8,696 bases of DNA. Origin: Pseudomonadota bacterium (GTDB lineage Bacteria; Desulfobacterota; JADFVX01). The notes under the pieces are model-generated. The model worked only from the letters and a program-made list of their open reading frames with translations, had not been told where the DNA came from and made no database searches. This document shows, piece after piece, positions 1-6,662 of this stretch. The position numbers and the translations under genes are program-made. Every line of letters starts with the position of its first letter. Position 1 is the stretch's first letter. The stretch covers positions 1-8,696 of the forward strand of contig JADFVM010000316.1 in NCBI GenBank assembly GCA_015222555.1, read 5' to 3'.

Positions 1-43
1 CAACTATTTCATCGGTAATTTCAATCTTTTCCATTGCTAACAT
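1..43 (-). CDS. purL: Phosphoribosylformylglycinamidine synthase large subunit PurL, N-terminal fragment (cut by window edge)
   Basis: Only the first codons are inside the window, reading MLAMEKIEITDEIV and running off the left edge. The identification rests mainly on position: it follows purS and purQ directly, where purL normally lies, and an ITDEIV-like opening suits small-type PurL proteins. PurL is the synthetase subunit that uses ATP and ammonia from PurQ to convert FGAR to FGAM in purine synthesis. Two in-frame ATGs are possible. The one at 43 overlaps the purQ stop by 7 nt and has an AAGGG about 10 nt upstream; the one at 34 begins just after the purQ stop but has no close ribosome site. 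I prefer 43. Either arrangement implies translational coupling to purQ. Confidence 0.7.
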   Translation of the reverse strand, partial: MLAMEKIEITDEIV

Positions 44-738
44 GGCTGCATAACCCTTTTTACTATGGACTCAAAAATCTTTTTCCCGTCTTCATTGCCT
101 AAAATACCTTCAGCGCATCGTTCAGGATGAGGCATCATACCCAACACGTTTCTTTTCTCATTACATATGCCGGCAATATTCAGCAATGATCCATTGGGAT
201 TGGCCTCTACCGAAGTTTCACCATCGGCAGTTGAATACCGGAAGATGATCTGATTGTTCTGTTTCAGTTTTTTAAGGGTGTCCATATCGGCAAAATAATT
301 TCCATCGTGGTGGGCGATTGGGATCTTAACGACTTCATCTGCTGAATATTCAGAGGTGAAAGGGGTATCACTGCTTTCGACTTTCAGGTAAACATCCTCA
401 CATATAAACTTAAGAGACCGGTTTCTCATTAAAACACCGGGCAGAAGGCCCGTCTCAATGAGGATCTGAAAACCATTGCAGATGCCAATGACCAGCCCGC
501 CTCCTTCTGCATATTTCTTTATTTCATCGGTAATGGGAGAATAACGTGCTATGGCGCCGGGCCTTAGATAATCGCCGTAAGAAAAACCGCCCGGAATGAT
601 AACACAATCATAACTTTCGAGAGAGGGTCTGCCCTTGTGCCAGATATAGTCTGTCTCCTGCCCCATCACATGCTTTGCTACGTGATAGCAGTCATGGTCA
701 CAGTTTGAGCCGGGAAAAACAATGACGCCAAACTTCAT
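37..738 (-). CDS. purQ: Phosphoribosylformylglycinamidine synthase subunit PurQ (glutaminase)
   Basis: A 233-residue class I glutamine amidotransferase, the usual length for stand-alone PurQ. It releases ammonia from glutamine and passes it, through the PurS-PurQ-PurL complex, to PurL for FGAM formation, the fourth step of de novo purine synthesis in the cytosol. The sequence shows the N-terminal VIVFPGSNCD strand-loop, the PGGFSYGDYLRPG oxyanion region (about 49-61), the nucleophile elbow GICNGFQ with Cys87, and the C-terminal HPER with His204 and Glu206, so the Cys-His-Glu triad is complete. Its ATG overlaps the purS stop as ATGA (4 bp), and purL follows with an overlap or a gap of 2 nt, so the three subunits are co-translated. 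Nothing looks damaged. Confidence 0.97.
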   Translation of the reverse strand: MKFGVIVFPGSNCDHDCYHVAKHVMGQETDYIWHKGRPSLESYDCVIIPGGFSYGDYLRPGAIARYSPITDEIKKYAEGGGLVIGICNGFQILIETGLLPGVLMRNRSLKFICEDVYLKVESSDTPFTSEYSADEVVKIPIAHHDGNYFADMDTLKKLKQNNQIIFRYSTADGETSVEANPNGSLLNIAGICNEKRNVLGMMPHPERCAEGILGNEDGKKIFESIVKRVMQPC

Positions 739-977
739 TCTATGACTACCTCAAAGTTCTCCATCACAGGATTAGCGAGAAGTTTTTCCGCCATTTCGGT
801 CACTTTTTTTTTGGCATCATCCTTCGTCAGGCCGTCATCCAGTGCGACTTCAAAAAGTTTCCCCTGACGTACATTTAAAACTTCTCCAAAACCGATGGTT
901 TCCAGAGAATGTTGAACCGCCTTGCCCTGAGGATCTAAAATGCCCTCTTTAAACGTCACAAATACCTTCGCCTTCAT
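735..977 (-). CDS. purS: Phosphoribosylformylglycinamidine synthase subunit PurS
   Basis: An 80-residue small subunit that bridges PurQ and PurL and is needed for ammonia transfer in the FGAM synthase of organisms with a split enzyme. It has the typical opening MKAKVFVTFKEGILDPQGKA, the central LNVRQGKLFEV strand and the ending NPVMENFEVVIE, all characteristic of PurS. The frame stays open upstream for 40 more residues, but that extension is low-complexity, rich in Lys, Ile and Tyr, and unlike PurS. The ATG at 977 has a good ribosome site (AAAGGTGA, about 4-8 nt upstream) and gives the family length, so I chose it. First gene of the purSQL operon, with a 4-bp overlap into purQ. Upstream is a 257-bp divergent region shared with the kinase-like gene. 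Confidence 0.95.
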   Translation of the reverse strand: MKAKVFVTFKEGILDPQGKAVQHSLETIGFGEVLNVRQGKLFEVALDDGLTKDDAKKKVTEMAEKLLANPVMENFEVVIE

Positions 978-1028
978 CCTGTCACCTTTAAAATTAATCG
1001 CTGTTTTTTGCCACTGATAGTAGCATAT

Positions 1029-1058
1029 TATGATATTTTTTTTAAGGTAAATATCATA
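1029..1058. promoter_or_regulatory. Perfect 10-bp inverted repeat upstream of purS
   Basis: TATGATATTT at 1029-1038 is repeated inverted as AAATATCATA at 1049-1058, with a 10-nt spacer. It sits 52-81 bp before the purS start. A weak sigma-70-like pair on the minus strand (TTTACC, 18 bp, TATGCT) overlaps it, which would suit an operator. The region is very AT-rich, so a chance dyad is possible. Which regulator might bind is unknown. Confidence 0.3.
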
Positions 1059-1144
1059 CTTCTTTAAAAAACATTTTAGTGGAAAAGAGTGGGACAATTT
1101 TTGTGTGATCTTCTAACTTTAGAGCTAAAGGAGAGAAAAAGAGG

Positions 1145-1174
1145 TTGTATCAATCCGTCCTTATGTTCTATATT
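1145..1174 (+). promoter_or_regulatory. Possible sigma-70 promoter for the kinase-like gene
   Basis: TTGTAT at 1145-1150 and TATATT at 1169-1174 are separated by 18 bp, about 60 bp before the ATG at 1235. The -10 matches consensus at 5 of 6 positions, the -35 at only 3. This is a weak guess. Confidence 0.22.
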
Positions 1175-1234
1175 TCCTAAAGCCTGATTAAATAATTTAC
1201 TGCGGCTGAAACATCTAATTTTTTATCCCTGCTC

Positions 1235-1966
1235 ATGTTTAATTCATTAAAACTTTCCGACCTGCCTGCCAGAAGCTGCCAAATCCTTAGAGAACCGACA
1301 AACACCAGGCCCACCATCTGGGTCGTCGAGGAGGAGGGCAAAAGGGCGGTCATCAAGGACTTCAGTTCAAGCGGATTTATCTTCCGAAACACGGCAGGTC
1401 GATTCCTTATCTGGCGGGAAGCCAGGGCTTACAAAAAACTTGAAGGAATCAGAGGCGTTCCGGCTTTCTACGGCGTCATTGGCGGCCTTGCACTTGCTGT
1501 TGAGGAGATCAAAGGCATTAACCTTGAAGATCTGGAAAGAAGAATACACCCCCTCAGACTGGACCCGAGCCTCAAAGATGAAAGGGTTCTCAAAGAAGCG
1601 GCCCGCTTTTCACCCGACCTTTTTAAAAAGCTGAAAGACCTTGTTGATGATATACACAACAAGGGGATAGCCCATTGCGATCTAAAAAGAACGCCCAACA
1701 TTATGCTGGGCGATGACGGCCAGCCCTACATCATCGACTGGCCGTCATTCATGTCACAAAGGAGCTTCAGCATTTTCCCGCTAAATCTCATTTACAAACG
1801 CTTCTTACAGGATGATTACCTCGCAATTATCAAGCTGCAGGTTAATAACCTGCCCTCTTCCGTTTCAGAGGAAGAAAAGGCGCGCTACAAACATAGAAGC
1901 ACACCGGAGAAAATCATTCGCGCTGTCAGGGATTTTTTCCGGAAGCTGCTGCAAAAGATGGCCTAG
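1235..1966 (+). CDS. Small protein-kinase-fold protein (RIO/LPS-kinase-like), substrate unknown
   Basis: A 243-residue cytosolic protein with the core of the kinase fold. Visible elements are the VIKDF strand with the ATP-anchoring Lys41, a likely helix-C Glu62 in WREARAY, the catalytic loop IAHCDLKRTPNIML with Asp149, Lys151 and Asn155, and the metal-binding Asp168 in YIIDWPS. Asn lies six residues after the catalytic Asp rather than the usual five, and DFG is replaced by DWP. From memory, similar HCDLKR-type proteins in Geobacter-like bacteria share these traits and are annotated as serine/threonine or lipopolysaccharide-core kinases. The helical tail (180-243) is basic. The key residues are intact, so activity is plausible, but whether the substrate is protein, sugar or lipid cannot be told. 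The ATG at 1235 is the only usual start before an in-frame stop at 1193; no clear Shine-Dalgarno precedes it. It is divergent from purS. Confidence 0.8.
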   Translation: MFNSLKLSDLPARSCQILREPTNTRPTIWVVEEEGKRAVIKDFSSSGFIFRNTAGRFLIWREARAYKKLEGIRGVPAFYGVIGGLALAVEEIKGINLEDLERRIHPLRLDPSLKDERVLKEAARFSPDLFKKLKDLVDDIHNKGIAHCDLKRTPNIMLGDDGQPYIIDWPSFMSQRSFSIFPLNLIYKRFLQDDYLAIIKLQVNNLPSSVSEEEKARYKHRSTPEKIIRAVRDFFRKLLQKMA

Positions 1967-2020
1967 TTTTTTTCACAACATCTCTTTCCGATTTTGATTA
2001 ATGACCAATTTAATAACCAA

Positions 2021-2040
2021 CGCTGCAGCAAGCTGCGAGG
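2021..2040. repeat. Possible REP-like palindromic element
   Basis: GCAGC at 2025-2029 and GCTGC at 2032-2036 are separated by AA, giving a GC-rich stem in otherwise very AT-rich intergenic DNA between the kinase-like and PilZ genes. The stretch from about 2016 to 2057, with GCAGCAAGCTGCGAGG followed by ATTTAACCCC, resembles a dispersed intergenic sequence I recall from deltaproteobacterial genomes, with a decayed left arm. Repeat status cannot be shown from one copy. Confidence 0.25.
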
Positions 2041-2117
2041 GATTTAACCCCAAGCTATTAAAAAAGCAAAAAAATTCAAACCTCAATCTCATTTTTTACA
2101 TCTAAAAATTAAAGACT

Positions 2118-2146
2118 TTAAGAATCAACACTGAATATGGTAATAT
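2118..2146 (+). promoter_or_regulatory. Possible sigma-70 promoter for the PilZ gene
   Basis: TTAAGA at 2118-2123 and TAATAT at 2141-2146 are 17 bp apart, each matching consensus at 4 of 6 positions. A start of transcription near 2153 would exclude the upstream ATG at 2137 and fit translation from 2185. Weak evidence in AT-rich DNA. Confidence 0.25.
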
Positions 2147-2184
2147 TAAGTTACTTTAATTGTATTTATGTGAAGGCACCGGCT

Positions 2185-2565
2185 ATGGAAGAACGGACAA
2201 ATAAAGTTCATTGGGAAAGAAGGTTCAGCGGGCGAGTAAGCTATCCTCGAAGTGGAATGTTTGGCCTCCCTTCAGAGAAGCCCCACTTCGTCACCCACAT
2301 AATGAACCTGTCAGAGACAGGCATTTTCATGAATACATCGGAAGTCTTCGACCTTGGAACAAAGGTTCATCTGGTTATCAGGGAAAAAGGAAGATATATC
2401 AAGGTTGAAGGTGTTGTCACAAGAATAATAAGAAAGGATTCATCCAATCTGTTTAGCTCTGACTGCGGCATGGGTCTTCGTTTCATCAGGTCAAGCGAAG
2501 AGCTGTTAAGAATCTATATGGAGAAGACAGCTGACGCTTCTCAGCCAGCACCCCTTTCACACTAA
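2185..2565 (+). CDS. Single-domain PilZ protein, likely cyclic di-GMP receptor
   Basis: A 126-residue protein made almost wholly of one PilZ domain. The two parts of the c-di-GMP site are present: RxxxR (Arg13 to Arg17, in ERRFSGRVSY) and the second motif N41-x-S43-x-x-G46 (NLSETGIFM), where Asn takes the place often held by Asp. The beta-barrel strands VHLVIREKGRYIKVEGVVTR and a closing GMGLRFI follow as expected. Such proteins sense c-di-GMP and act by binding a partner, often in motility, adhesion or exopolysaccharide control; the partner here is unknown and no neighbour points to one. The frame is open from an ATG at 2137, but that start has no ribosome site, whereas the ATG at 2185 has GAAGG 8 nt upstream, so I chose 2185. 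Confidence 0.85.
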   Translation: MEERTNKVHWERRFSGRVSYPRSGMFGLPSEKPHFVTHIMNLSETGIFMNTSEVFDLGTKVHLVIREKGRYIKVEGVVTRIIRKDSSNLFSSDCGMGLRFIRSSEELLRIYMEKTADASQPAPLSH

Positions 2566-2758
2566 AAGCCCCTCTTCTTCCATCTTCCTGCAATCAGTAA
2601 CATGCCAATATATAAAGGCACAAGGCCTTCCGAAGCTCATCAATATAAATCTGTAGAACGCCTTAAAATGATCGTCCTTTTTTATCCCACCAAACTCTAA
2701 ATTTCTTATATACTATGCTAATTCCAAGTGATGCTATTATTTTCTGAGGTGATTTTTA

Positions 2759-3130
2759 ATGCTTAAATTCTTTACTCGATACAATAAAAAAAACCGGGAG
2801 ATTTTCTCAAAAGAGGTGAGGGATGTTTTAAGAGACCATGGTTTTGATCCTGCCTGGCTCGATGAGATGTTATCACATTCAAAAGGCCTGAAATTGGACC
2901 GCATGTTTCTCATGCTTATGAAAAGACGATTGTCACCTGACGAAGCGGCGAAGGCCATTGAAGTGGGCACGCACTTTTATAATAAAAAAAGGGGAGAAGC
3001 TAAAGAGAAGAACTGGCCGCTGCAATATACTGATATGGTTCCTAAAGAGTACACAAGAGAAGAATGTTTTTATCTCGAACAATTAGTCGATTCTTCTGCG
3101 GCTGTCAAAAAAAAACGAAAAGAAGCATGA
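2759..3130 (+). CDS. Hypothetical protein, 123 residues, basic and helical
   Basis: I do not recognise this protein. It begins with a clear ribosome site (GAGGTGA, about 6 nt before the ATG). It is soluble-looking, with no signal peptide or membrane segment. Residues 11-40 (KNREIFSKEVRDVLRDHGFD then PAWLDEMLSH) and 58-75 (RLSPDEAAKAIEVGTHFY) look like amphipathic helices, and the tail from 117 is a run of Lys and Arg (KKKRKEA). The LSPDEAAKAI segment is like a helix-cap common in bacterial regulatory or structural helices, but that is not diagnostic. It has one Cys (103) and no metal-binding cluster. It follows the PilZ gene after 193 bp, so it is probably a separate transcript. It is followed by a gene-free stretch and faces glnA tail to tail. 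Confidence 0.7.
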   Translation: MLKFFTRYNKKNREIFSKEVRDVLRDHGFDPAWLDEMLSHSKGLKLDRMFLMLMKRRLSPDEAAKAIEVGTHFYNKKRGEAKEKNWPLQYTDMVPKEYTREECFYLEQLVDSSAAVKKKRKEA

Positions 3131-3259
3131 TAATTCGGCAATAAAATAATCTTTTCAGAGTCTTCTCCTCCACCTTGCTTCCGCTCTTTTCAATGAAACA
3201 GGGATTAAGCAAAATGTCTGGCTTGTCAGCGATAAAGAATTGCCCCTAATCCTTTCCAG

Positions 3260-3415
3260 TTATTGCCCCGGAAATCTCAGCTTGCGTGTCACATTCCTTA
3301 TATATTCCCCTTCCATATCACTTTGACTGATATCATTCACGAAGGGATCAAACTCAATATTCCAGACTACCTTGGCCAGCTTATCCGTCATCACCTTTGG
3401 TGCGCCAAACTCAAA
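3260..3415 (-). pseudogene. Degraded fragment of an RHS/YD-repeat protein
   Basis: The minus strand is open from 3415 (just after an in-frame TAG at 3416-3418) to a TAA at 3260-3262. It encodes a stretch that matches the conserved end of the RHS core: FGAPKVMTDKLAKVVW, then FDPF, then LRFPGQ. Intact RHS proteins read roughly DHLGAP..MTD..GKVVW..EYDPFG..LRFPGQYYD.ETGL.YN. Here the fragment stops right after LRFPGQ, and the YD-repeat barrel before it and the DPIGL end after it are missing. There is no proper ribosome site for the internal ATG at 3391. This is most likely a relic of a larger RHS or polymorphic-toxin gene, left by deletion or recombination. The match is from memory of the family consensus and the fragment is short. 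Confidence 0.6.
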
Positions 3416-3431
3416 CTAATTTAGTTTGGCG
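3403..3431. repeat. Inverted repeat at the edge of the RHS fragment
   Basis: CGCCAAACT at 3403-3411 is repeated inverted as AGTTTGGCG at 3423-3431. A second overlapping dyad, CAAACTAA at 3412-3419 and TTAGTTTG at 3421-3428, offers an alternative fold. It overlaps the first codons of the RHS relic and lies just beyond the glnA terminator. No T-run follows on either strand, so it is not an ordinary terminator. Confidence 0.45.
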
Positions 3432-3463
3432 TGCAAAAGTTTACACTATATGATTTTTTTTGC

Positions 3464-3499
3464 AAAAAAAAAAGCCCCCCAAATTTCGGGAGGCTTTTT
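3464..3499 (-). terminator. Rho-independent terminator of glnA
   Basis: On the minus strand GCCTCCC (3494-3488) pairs with GGGGGGC (3480-3474) with one G-U pair and a 7-nt loop. Five flanking A-U pairs extend the stem to 12 bp, and ten Ts follow (3473-3464). It begins about 20 nt after the glnA stop. Ts also follow on the plus strand, so it may serve both directions. Confidence 0.93.
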
Positions 3500-3519
3500 A
3501 AAATTAATCATGAACCTTT

Positions 3520-4929
3520 TTAACAGTCGAAGTAAAGTGCAAACTCCTGGGGACAAGGTGTCCTCCTTACGAGACTAACCTCATTGTCCATTTTGTACTC
3601 AATCCAGCCTTCAACAACATCTTCTGTAAAGACATCACCCTTCAGGAGGAACTCATGATCATCCCTTAATGCGTTAAGGGCCTCTTCAAGAGAGGTTGCC
3701 GCAGAAGGAATGTTAGAAAGCTCTTCCGGCGAAAGACCGTAAATATTTTTATCAAGGGGATCACCTGGATCAATCTTATTTTCAATTCCATCAAGACCTG
3801 CCATAAGCATGGCAGAAAAAGCAAGGTACCCGTTGCATGATGGATCAGGGAACCTGACTTCGATCCTCTTCGCCTTCGGAGAAGGTGAATACATTGGGAT
3901 CCTTACAGAGGCAGAACGGTTTCTGCTGGAATAGGCAAGATTGATAGGCGCTTCAAATCCGGGAACCAGCCGTTTGTATGAGTTCGTGCTGGGATTGCAA
4001 ATTGCATTCAGTGCTTTGGCATGCTTCAGGATTCCACCGATGTAGTAGAGTGCTGTATCGCTTAATCCGCCGTATTTGTCCCCCGCGAAGAGCGGCTTTC
4101 CGTCCTTCCAGATGGACTGATGACAGTGCATGCCCGTACCGTTGTCATTGTAAACAGGTTTTGGCATAAAGGTCGCCGTTTTGCCGGCCCATCTTGCAAT
4201 GTTCTTTACAATGTACTTGTACCACATGAGATTGTCTGCCTGCTTAACGAGCGATTCAAATCGCGTTGCAACCTCGCACTGGCCCGCTGTTGCAACTTCA
4301 TGGTGCTGACGCTCGACATGGATACCAACCTGCTGCATCACCTTAACCATATCGTTTCTCAGATCATTGAGGCTGTCTGTGGGGGCAACGGGGAAATAGC
4401 CCTCTTTGTGTCTCGGCTTGTAACCGAGGTTGGGATTTTCTTCCCTGCCCGTATTCCAGGCCGCCTCGTCAGAATCGAGGTAGTAAAAACCGTGGCCGGG
4501 ACCCTGGCTGTACCTGATATCATCAAAAATAAAGAACTCCGGCTCGGGCCCGAAATAGGCAACATCACCAATACCGGTTGATTGCAGATAGGCTTCCGCC
4601 TTCTTTGCAATATTTCGTGGATCCCGTGAATAAGCTTCCTTAGTGAGGGGATCAAAAATGTTTCCGATGAGGCTCAGTGTTGGCTCTTCGACAAAGGGAT
4701 CAAGCACAGCTGTCGTGGGATCGGGGATAACCAGCATATCACTGGCATGAATCGGCTGCCATCCTCTGATACTTGAACCATCAAAGCCGAGGCCCTCTTC
4801 AAAGACATCTTCAGATAATTCTGCCACAGGAATGGCGAAGTGCTGCCAGATACCTACAAAATCCATAAATTTAATATCCACCATTGTTGCGTTCGCATCT
4901 TTTGCCATTTGAACTGCATTTTTTGGCAT
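3520..4929 (-). CDS. glnA: Glutamine synthetase, type I
   Basis: A 469-residue GSI, the normal length for the dodecameric enzyme that makes glutamine from glutamate, ammonia and ATP. Visible are the GFDGSSIRGW loop (48-57, containing the Asp50 region that deprotonates ammonium), the metal ligands in GPEPEFF (Glu129 and Glu131) and QHHEVA (Glu211), the NDNGTGMHCHQS signature with His268, the GFEAP flap with Glu326, and NRSASVRIP. DPLDKNIYGLSPEE carries Tyr397, the adenylylation site of the GSI-beta type, so activity is probably reduced by GlnE-type AMP addition in response to PII. A strong ribosome site (AGGAGG, 8 nt spacing) fixes the start. It is the last gene of amt1-glnB-glnA, 37 bp after glnB, with its own terminator. 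No missing residues were noticed. Confidence 0.98.
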   Translation of the reverse strand: MPKNAVQMAKDANATMVDIKFMDFVGIWQHFAIPVAELSEDVFEEGLGFDGSSIRGWQPIHASDMLVIPDPTTAVLDPFVEEPTLSLIGNIFDPLTKEAYSRDPRNIAKKAEAYLQSTGIGDVAYFGPEPEFFIFDDIRYSQGPGHGFYYLDSDEAAWNTGREENPNLGYKPRHKEGYFPVAPTDSLNDLRNDMVKVMQQVGIHVERQHHEVATAGQCEVATRFESLVKQADNLMWYKYIVKNIARWAGKTATFMPKPVYNDNGTGMHCHQSIWKDGKPLFAGDKYGGLSDTALYYIGGILKHAKALNAICNPSTNSYKRLVPGFEAPINLAYSSRNRSASVRIPMYSPSPKAKRIEVRFPDPSCNGYLAFSAMLMAGLDGIENKIDPGDPLDKNIYGLSPEELSNIPSAATSLEEALNALRDDHEFLLKGDVFTEDVVEGWIEYKMDNEVSLVRRTPCPQEFALYFDC

Positions 4930-4966
4930 TTCTTTCTCCTCCTAGATTAATATCTTTTCTTATTTT

Positions 4967-5305
4967 TTATATCGCTTCGCTGCCGCTTTCACCTGTTCTG
5001 ATTCTAACAACTTCCTCTACAGGAAGAATAAAGATCTTTCCATCACCAATCCTGCCGGTCTTGGCGGCATTCTGTATCGTCTCAACCACTTCTGTTACGA
5101 CATCATCGTTAACAATTATTTCCAGCTTGATTTTTGGCAGGAAATCGACAACATATTCAGCGCCTCTATAAAGTTCTGTATGGCCTTTCTGCCTTCCGAA
5201 ACCCTTAACTTCACAGACAGTAATACCCTGGATTCCTATCTCGTTAAGAGCCTCTTTTACTTCATCAAGTTTGAAAGGTTTAATTATCGCTTCTACCTTT
5301 TTCAT
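4967..5305 (-). CDS. glnB: Nitrogen regulatory protein PII
   Basis: A 112-residue PII protein, the usual length, forming trimers that bind ATP, ADP and 2-oxoglutarate. The T-loop is complete: GRQKGHTELYRGAEYVVDF with Tyr51, the uridylylation site, inside the YRGAEY signature. The C-terminal signature TGRIGDGKIFILPVEEVVRI is present. MKK at the start and Asp54 are more like GlnB than GlnK of enterobacteria. The frame is open 17 residues further upstream, but the start at 5305 has AGGAGG 8 nt before it and matches the family exactly. Between amt1 and glnA, it probably does both known PII jobs: blocking Amt channels and controlling GlnA adenylylation and nitrogen gene expression. Confidence 0.97.
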   Translation of the reverse strand: MKKVEAIIKPFKLDEVKEALNEIGIQGITVCEVKGFGRQKGHTELYRGAEYVVDFLPKIKLEIIVNDDVVTEVVETIQNAAKTGRIGDGKIFILPVEEVVRIRTGESGSEAI

Positions 5306-5361
5306 ATCTTTAGCCTCCTGCTCATTTGCCGCGAAATAAATGAGGAAAAGTATCACAGTGA

Positions 5362-5391
5362 CTTATACAAGTCCAGCGATTTTTCCGTCAA
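5362..5391 (-). promoter_or_regulatory. Possible sigma-70 promoter for glnB-glnA
   Basis: TTGACG (5391-5386) and TATAAG (5367-5362) are 18 bp apart in the 91-bp gap between amt1 and glnB, about 57 bp before the glnB start. The -10 lies inside a small dyad, GACTT-GTAT-AAGTC. It would allow glnB-glnA expression without the nitrogen-controlled amt1 promoter. Confidence 0.45.
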
Positions 5392-5396
5392 TATTA

Positions 5397-6614
5397 TTAT
5401 GGTTTGATGGTTTCCTCTGGATAGGCATCAATATTATGGATAGACAGGTCTGCCCCCCTGAACTCCTCATCTTCATTGAGCCTGATGCCAAAAACCGCAT
5501 CGAGCAATTTATATACAATGAAACCGCCTGCAAAGGCGTAAACAACAGCCACCGATGTTCCTATGAGTTGTCCAAGAAAAGACACGCCTCCCATGCCCCC
5601 CAGCGCCTTGTAACCAAAAATACCGGCGGCGATTCCACCCCATGAACCAACAAGGCCATGAAGGGGCCATACGCCTAAAACATCGTCGATCCTCAGCTTC
5701 TCCGTTTCCCAGGTAAAGCCTTTTATAAAAATGAAAGATCCAATTGCCCCGATAAAAAAGGCGGCAACGGGATGAACAACATCCGAACTTGCACAGATAG
5801 CCACAAGACCTGCCAGTGCCCCGTTATGGACAAAGCCGGGATCGCGGCGAGTGAAGAACACCGCGGCGAGAACGCCACCTACCATGGACATGAGAGAGTT
5901 GACAGCCACAAGACCGGAGATTCCCGTCAGGCTCTGTGCACTCATCACATTAAACCCAAACCATCCCACGGCAAGAATCCAGCTGCCTAAGGCTAGAAAG
6001 GGGATGCTGCTGATAGGGATTGGCCTGCTTTTTTGTTTAACATACCTGCCCAACCTTGGCCCGAGGACAATCATGGCAGGAAGGGCAATCCATCCTCCAA
6101 TAGAATGGACGACCACTGAGCCGGCAAAGTCATGAAAGCCCGCACCGGTCAAATCTTCAATCCACCCCTGCAAAGGCCCGGAATATCGTCCCCAAATGAT
6201 AGACTCAAAAACAGGGTAAATGAGTCCGGCAAATACCGCCCCTGCCGCAAGCTGTGTCCAGAACTTTGCCCGTTCAGCAATTCCCCCTGAGATGATCGCA
6301 GGGATGCAAGCGGCGAAACAAAGGAGAAAGAAAAACCTGACCAGCTGATACCCTTGATCCTGGCTGATTAAGGCCTCTGCCGGCCGGAGAAAACAGATTC
6401 CATAGGCAATGGGAAAGCCGACGAGAAAATAAACCACCGTAGAAACAGACCAGTCGGAGAGAATCTTTACAAGACCATTAACCTGATTTTTCTTTCTTAC
6501 AGAACCGATTTCCAGAAATGCAAACCCGGCATGCATAGCAAAGACCATAACAGCACCCAACATCAGGAAGAGGACATCTCCACTTCGAAGAATACTTTCA
6601 ACATTTTTCTCCAT
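5397..6614 (-). CDS. amt: Ammonium transporter Amt (first copy)
   Basis: A 405-residue Amt/Mep/Rh membrane protein with about eleven hydrophobic helices, forming trimeric ammonium channels in the inner membrane. The pore residues are recognisable by comparison with E. coli AmtB: Phe100 (gate), Trp141 in SIIWG, Asp162 in HDFAGS, the twin histidines His170 (VVVHS) and His319 (PLHGLVG), and the GWFGFN segment with a Ser a few residues on. The C-terminal tail GIRLNEDEEFRGADLSIHNI then DAYPE is the cytosolic part that contacts PII. I chose the ATG at 6614, about 7 nt after GAGGTGA; a TTG one codon upstream is possible. DDP in the second histidine motif is DDV here. First gene of amt1-glnB-glnA and preceded by a sigma-54 type promoter. 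As with all Amts, function as a sensor rather than a carrier is possible. Confidence 0.95.
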   Translation of the reverse strand: MEKNVESILRSGDVLFLMLGAVMVFAMHAGFAFLEIGSVRKKNQVNGLVKILSDWSVSTVVYFLVGFPIAYGICFLRPAEALISQDQGYQLVRFFFLLCFAACIPAIISGGIAERAKFWTQLAAGAVFAGLIYPVFESIIWGRYSGPLQGWIEDLTGAGFHDFAGSVVVHSIGGWIALPAMIVLGPRLGRYVKQKSRPIPISSIPFLALGSWILAVGWFGFNVMSAQSLTGISGLVAVNSLMSMVGGVLAAVFFTRRDPGFVHNGALAGLVAICASSDVVHPVAAFFIGAIGSFIFIKGFTWETEKLRIDDVLGVWPLHGLVGSWGGIAAGIFGYKALGGMGGVSFLGQLIGTSVAVVYAFAGGFIVYKLLDAVFGIRLNEDEEFRGADLSIHNIDAYPEETIKP

Positions 6615-6662
6615 CAACTAATCACCTCTATCGACAATTTAAACAAAAAGGAAATGTTACAT

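Noticed and set aside
978..1097. In-frame 40-residue extension of PurS to an ATG at 1097
   Set aside because: The extension is low-complexity and unlike PurS; the ATG at 977 has a good ribosome site and gives the family length.
1117..1130. CTTTAG-AG-CTAAAG dyad between purS and the kinase-like gene
   Set aside because: Very short spacer and low complexity, with no consistent relation to either promoter.
2137..2184. Upstream ATG start for the PilZ protein
   Set aside because: No ribosome site, and the added residues are not part of a PilZ domain; the ATG at 2185 has GAAGG at proper spacing.
4120..4581. Open frame of 153 codons on the plus strand
   Set aside because: It lies wholly antisense within glnA, has no ribosome site or recognisable domain, and is explained by codon use of glnA.
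6615..6617. TTG start for amt1 one codon before the ATG
   Set aside because: ATG directly follows at suitable spacing from GAGGTGA; TTG remains possible but is less likely.
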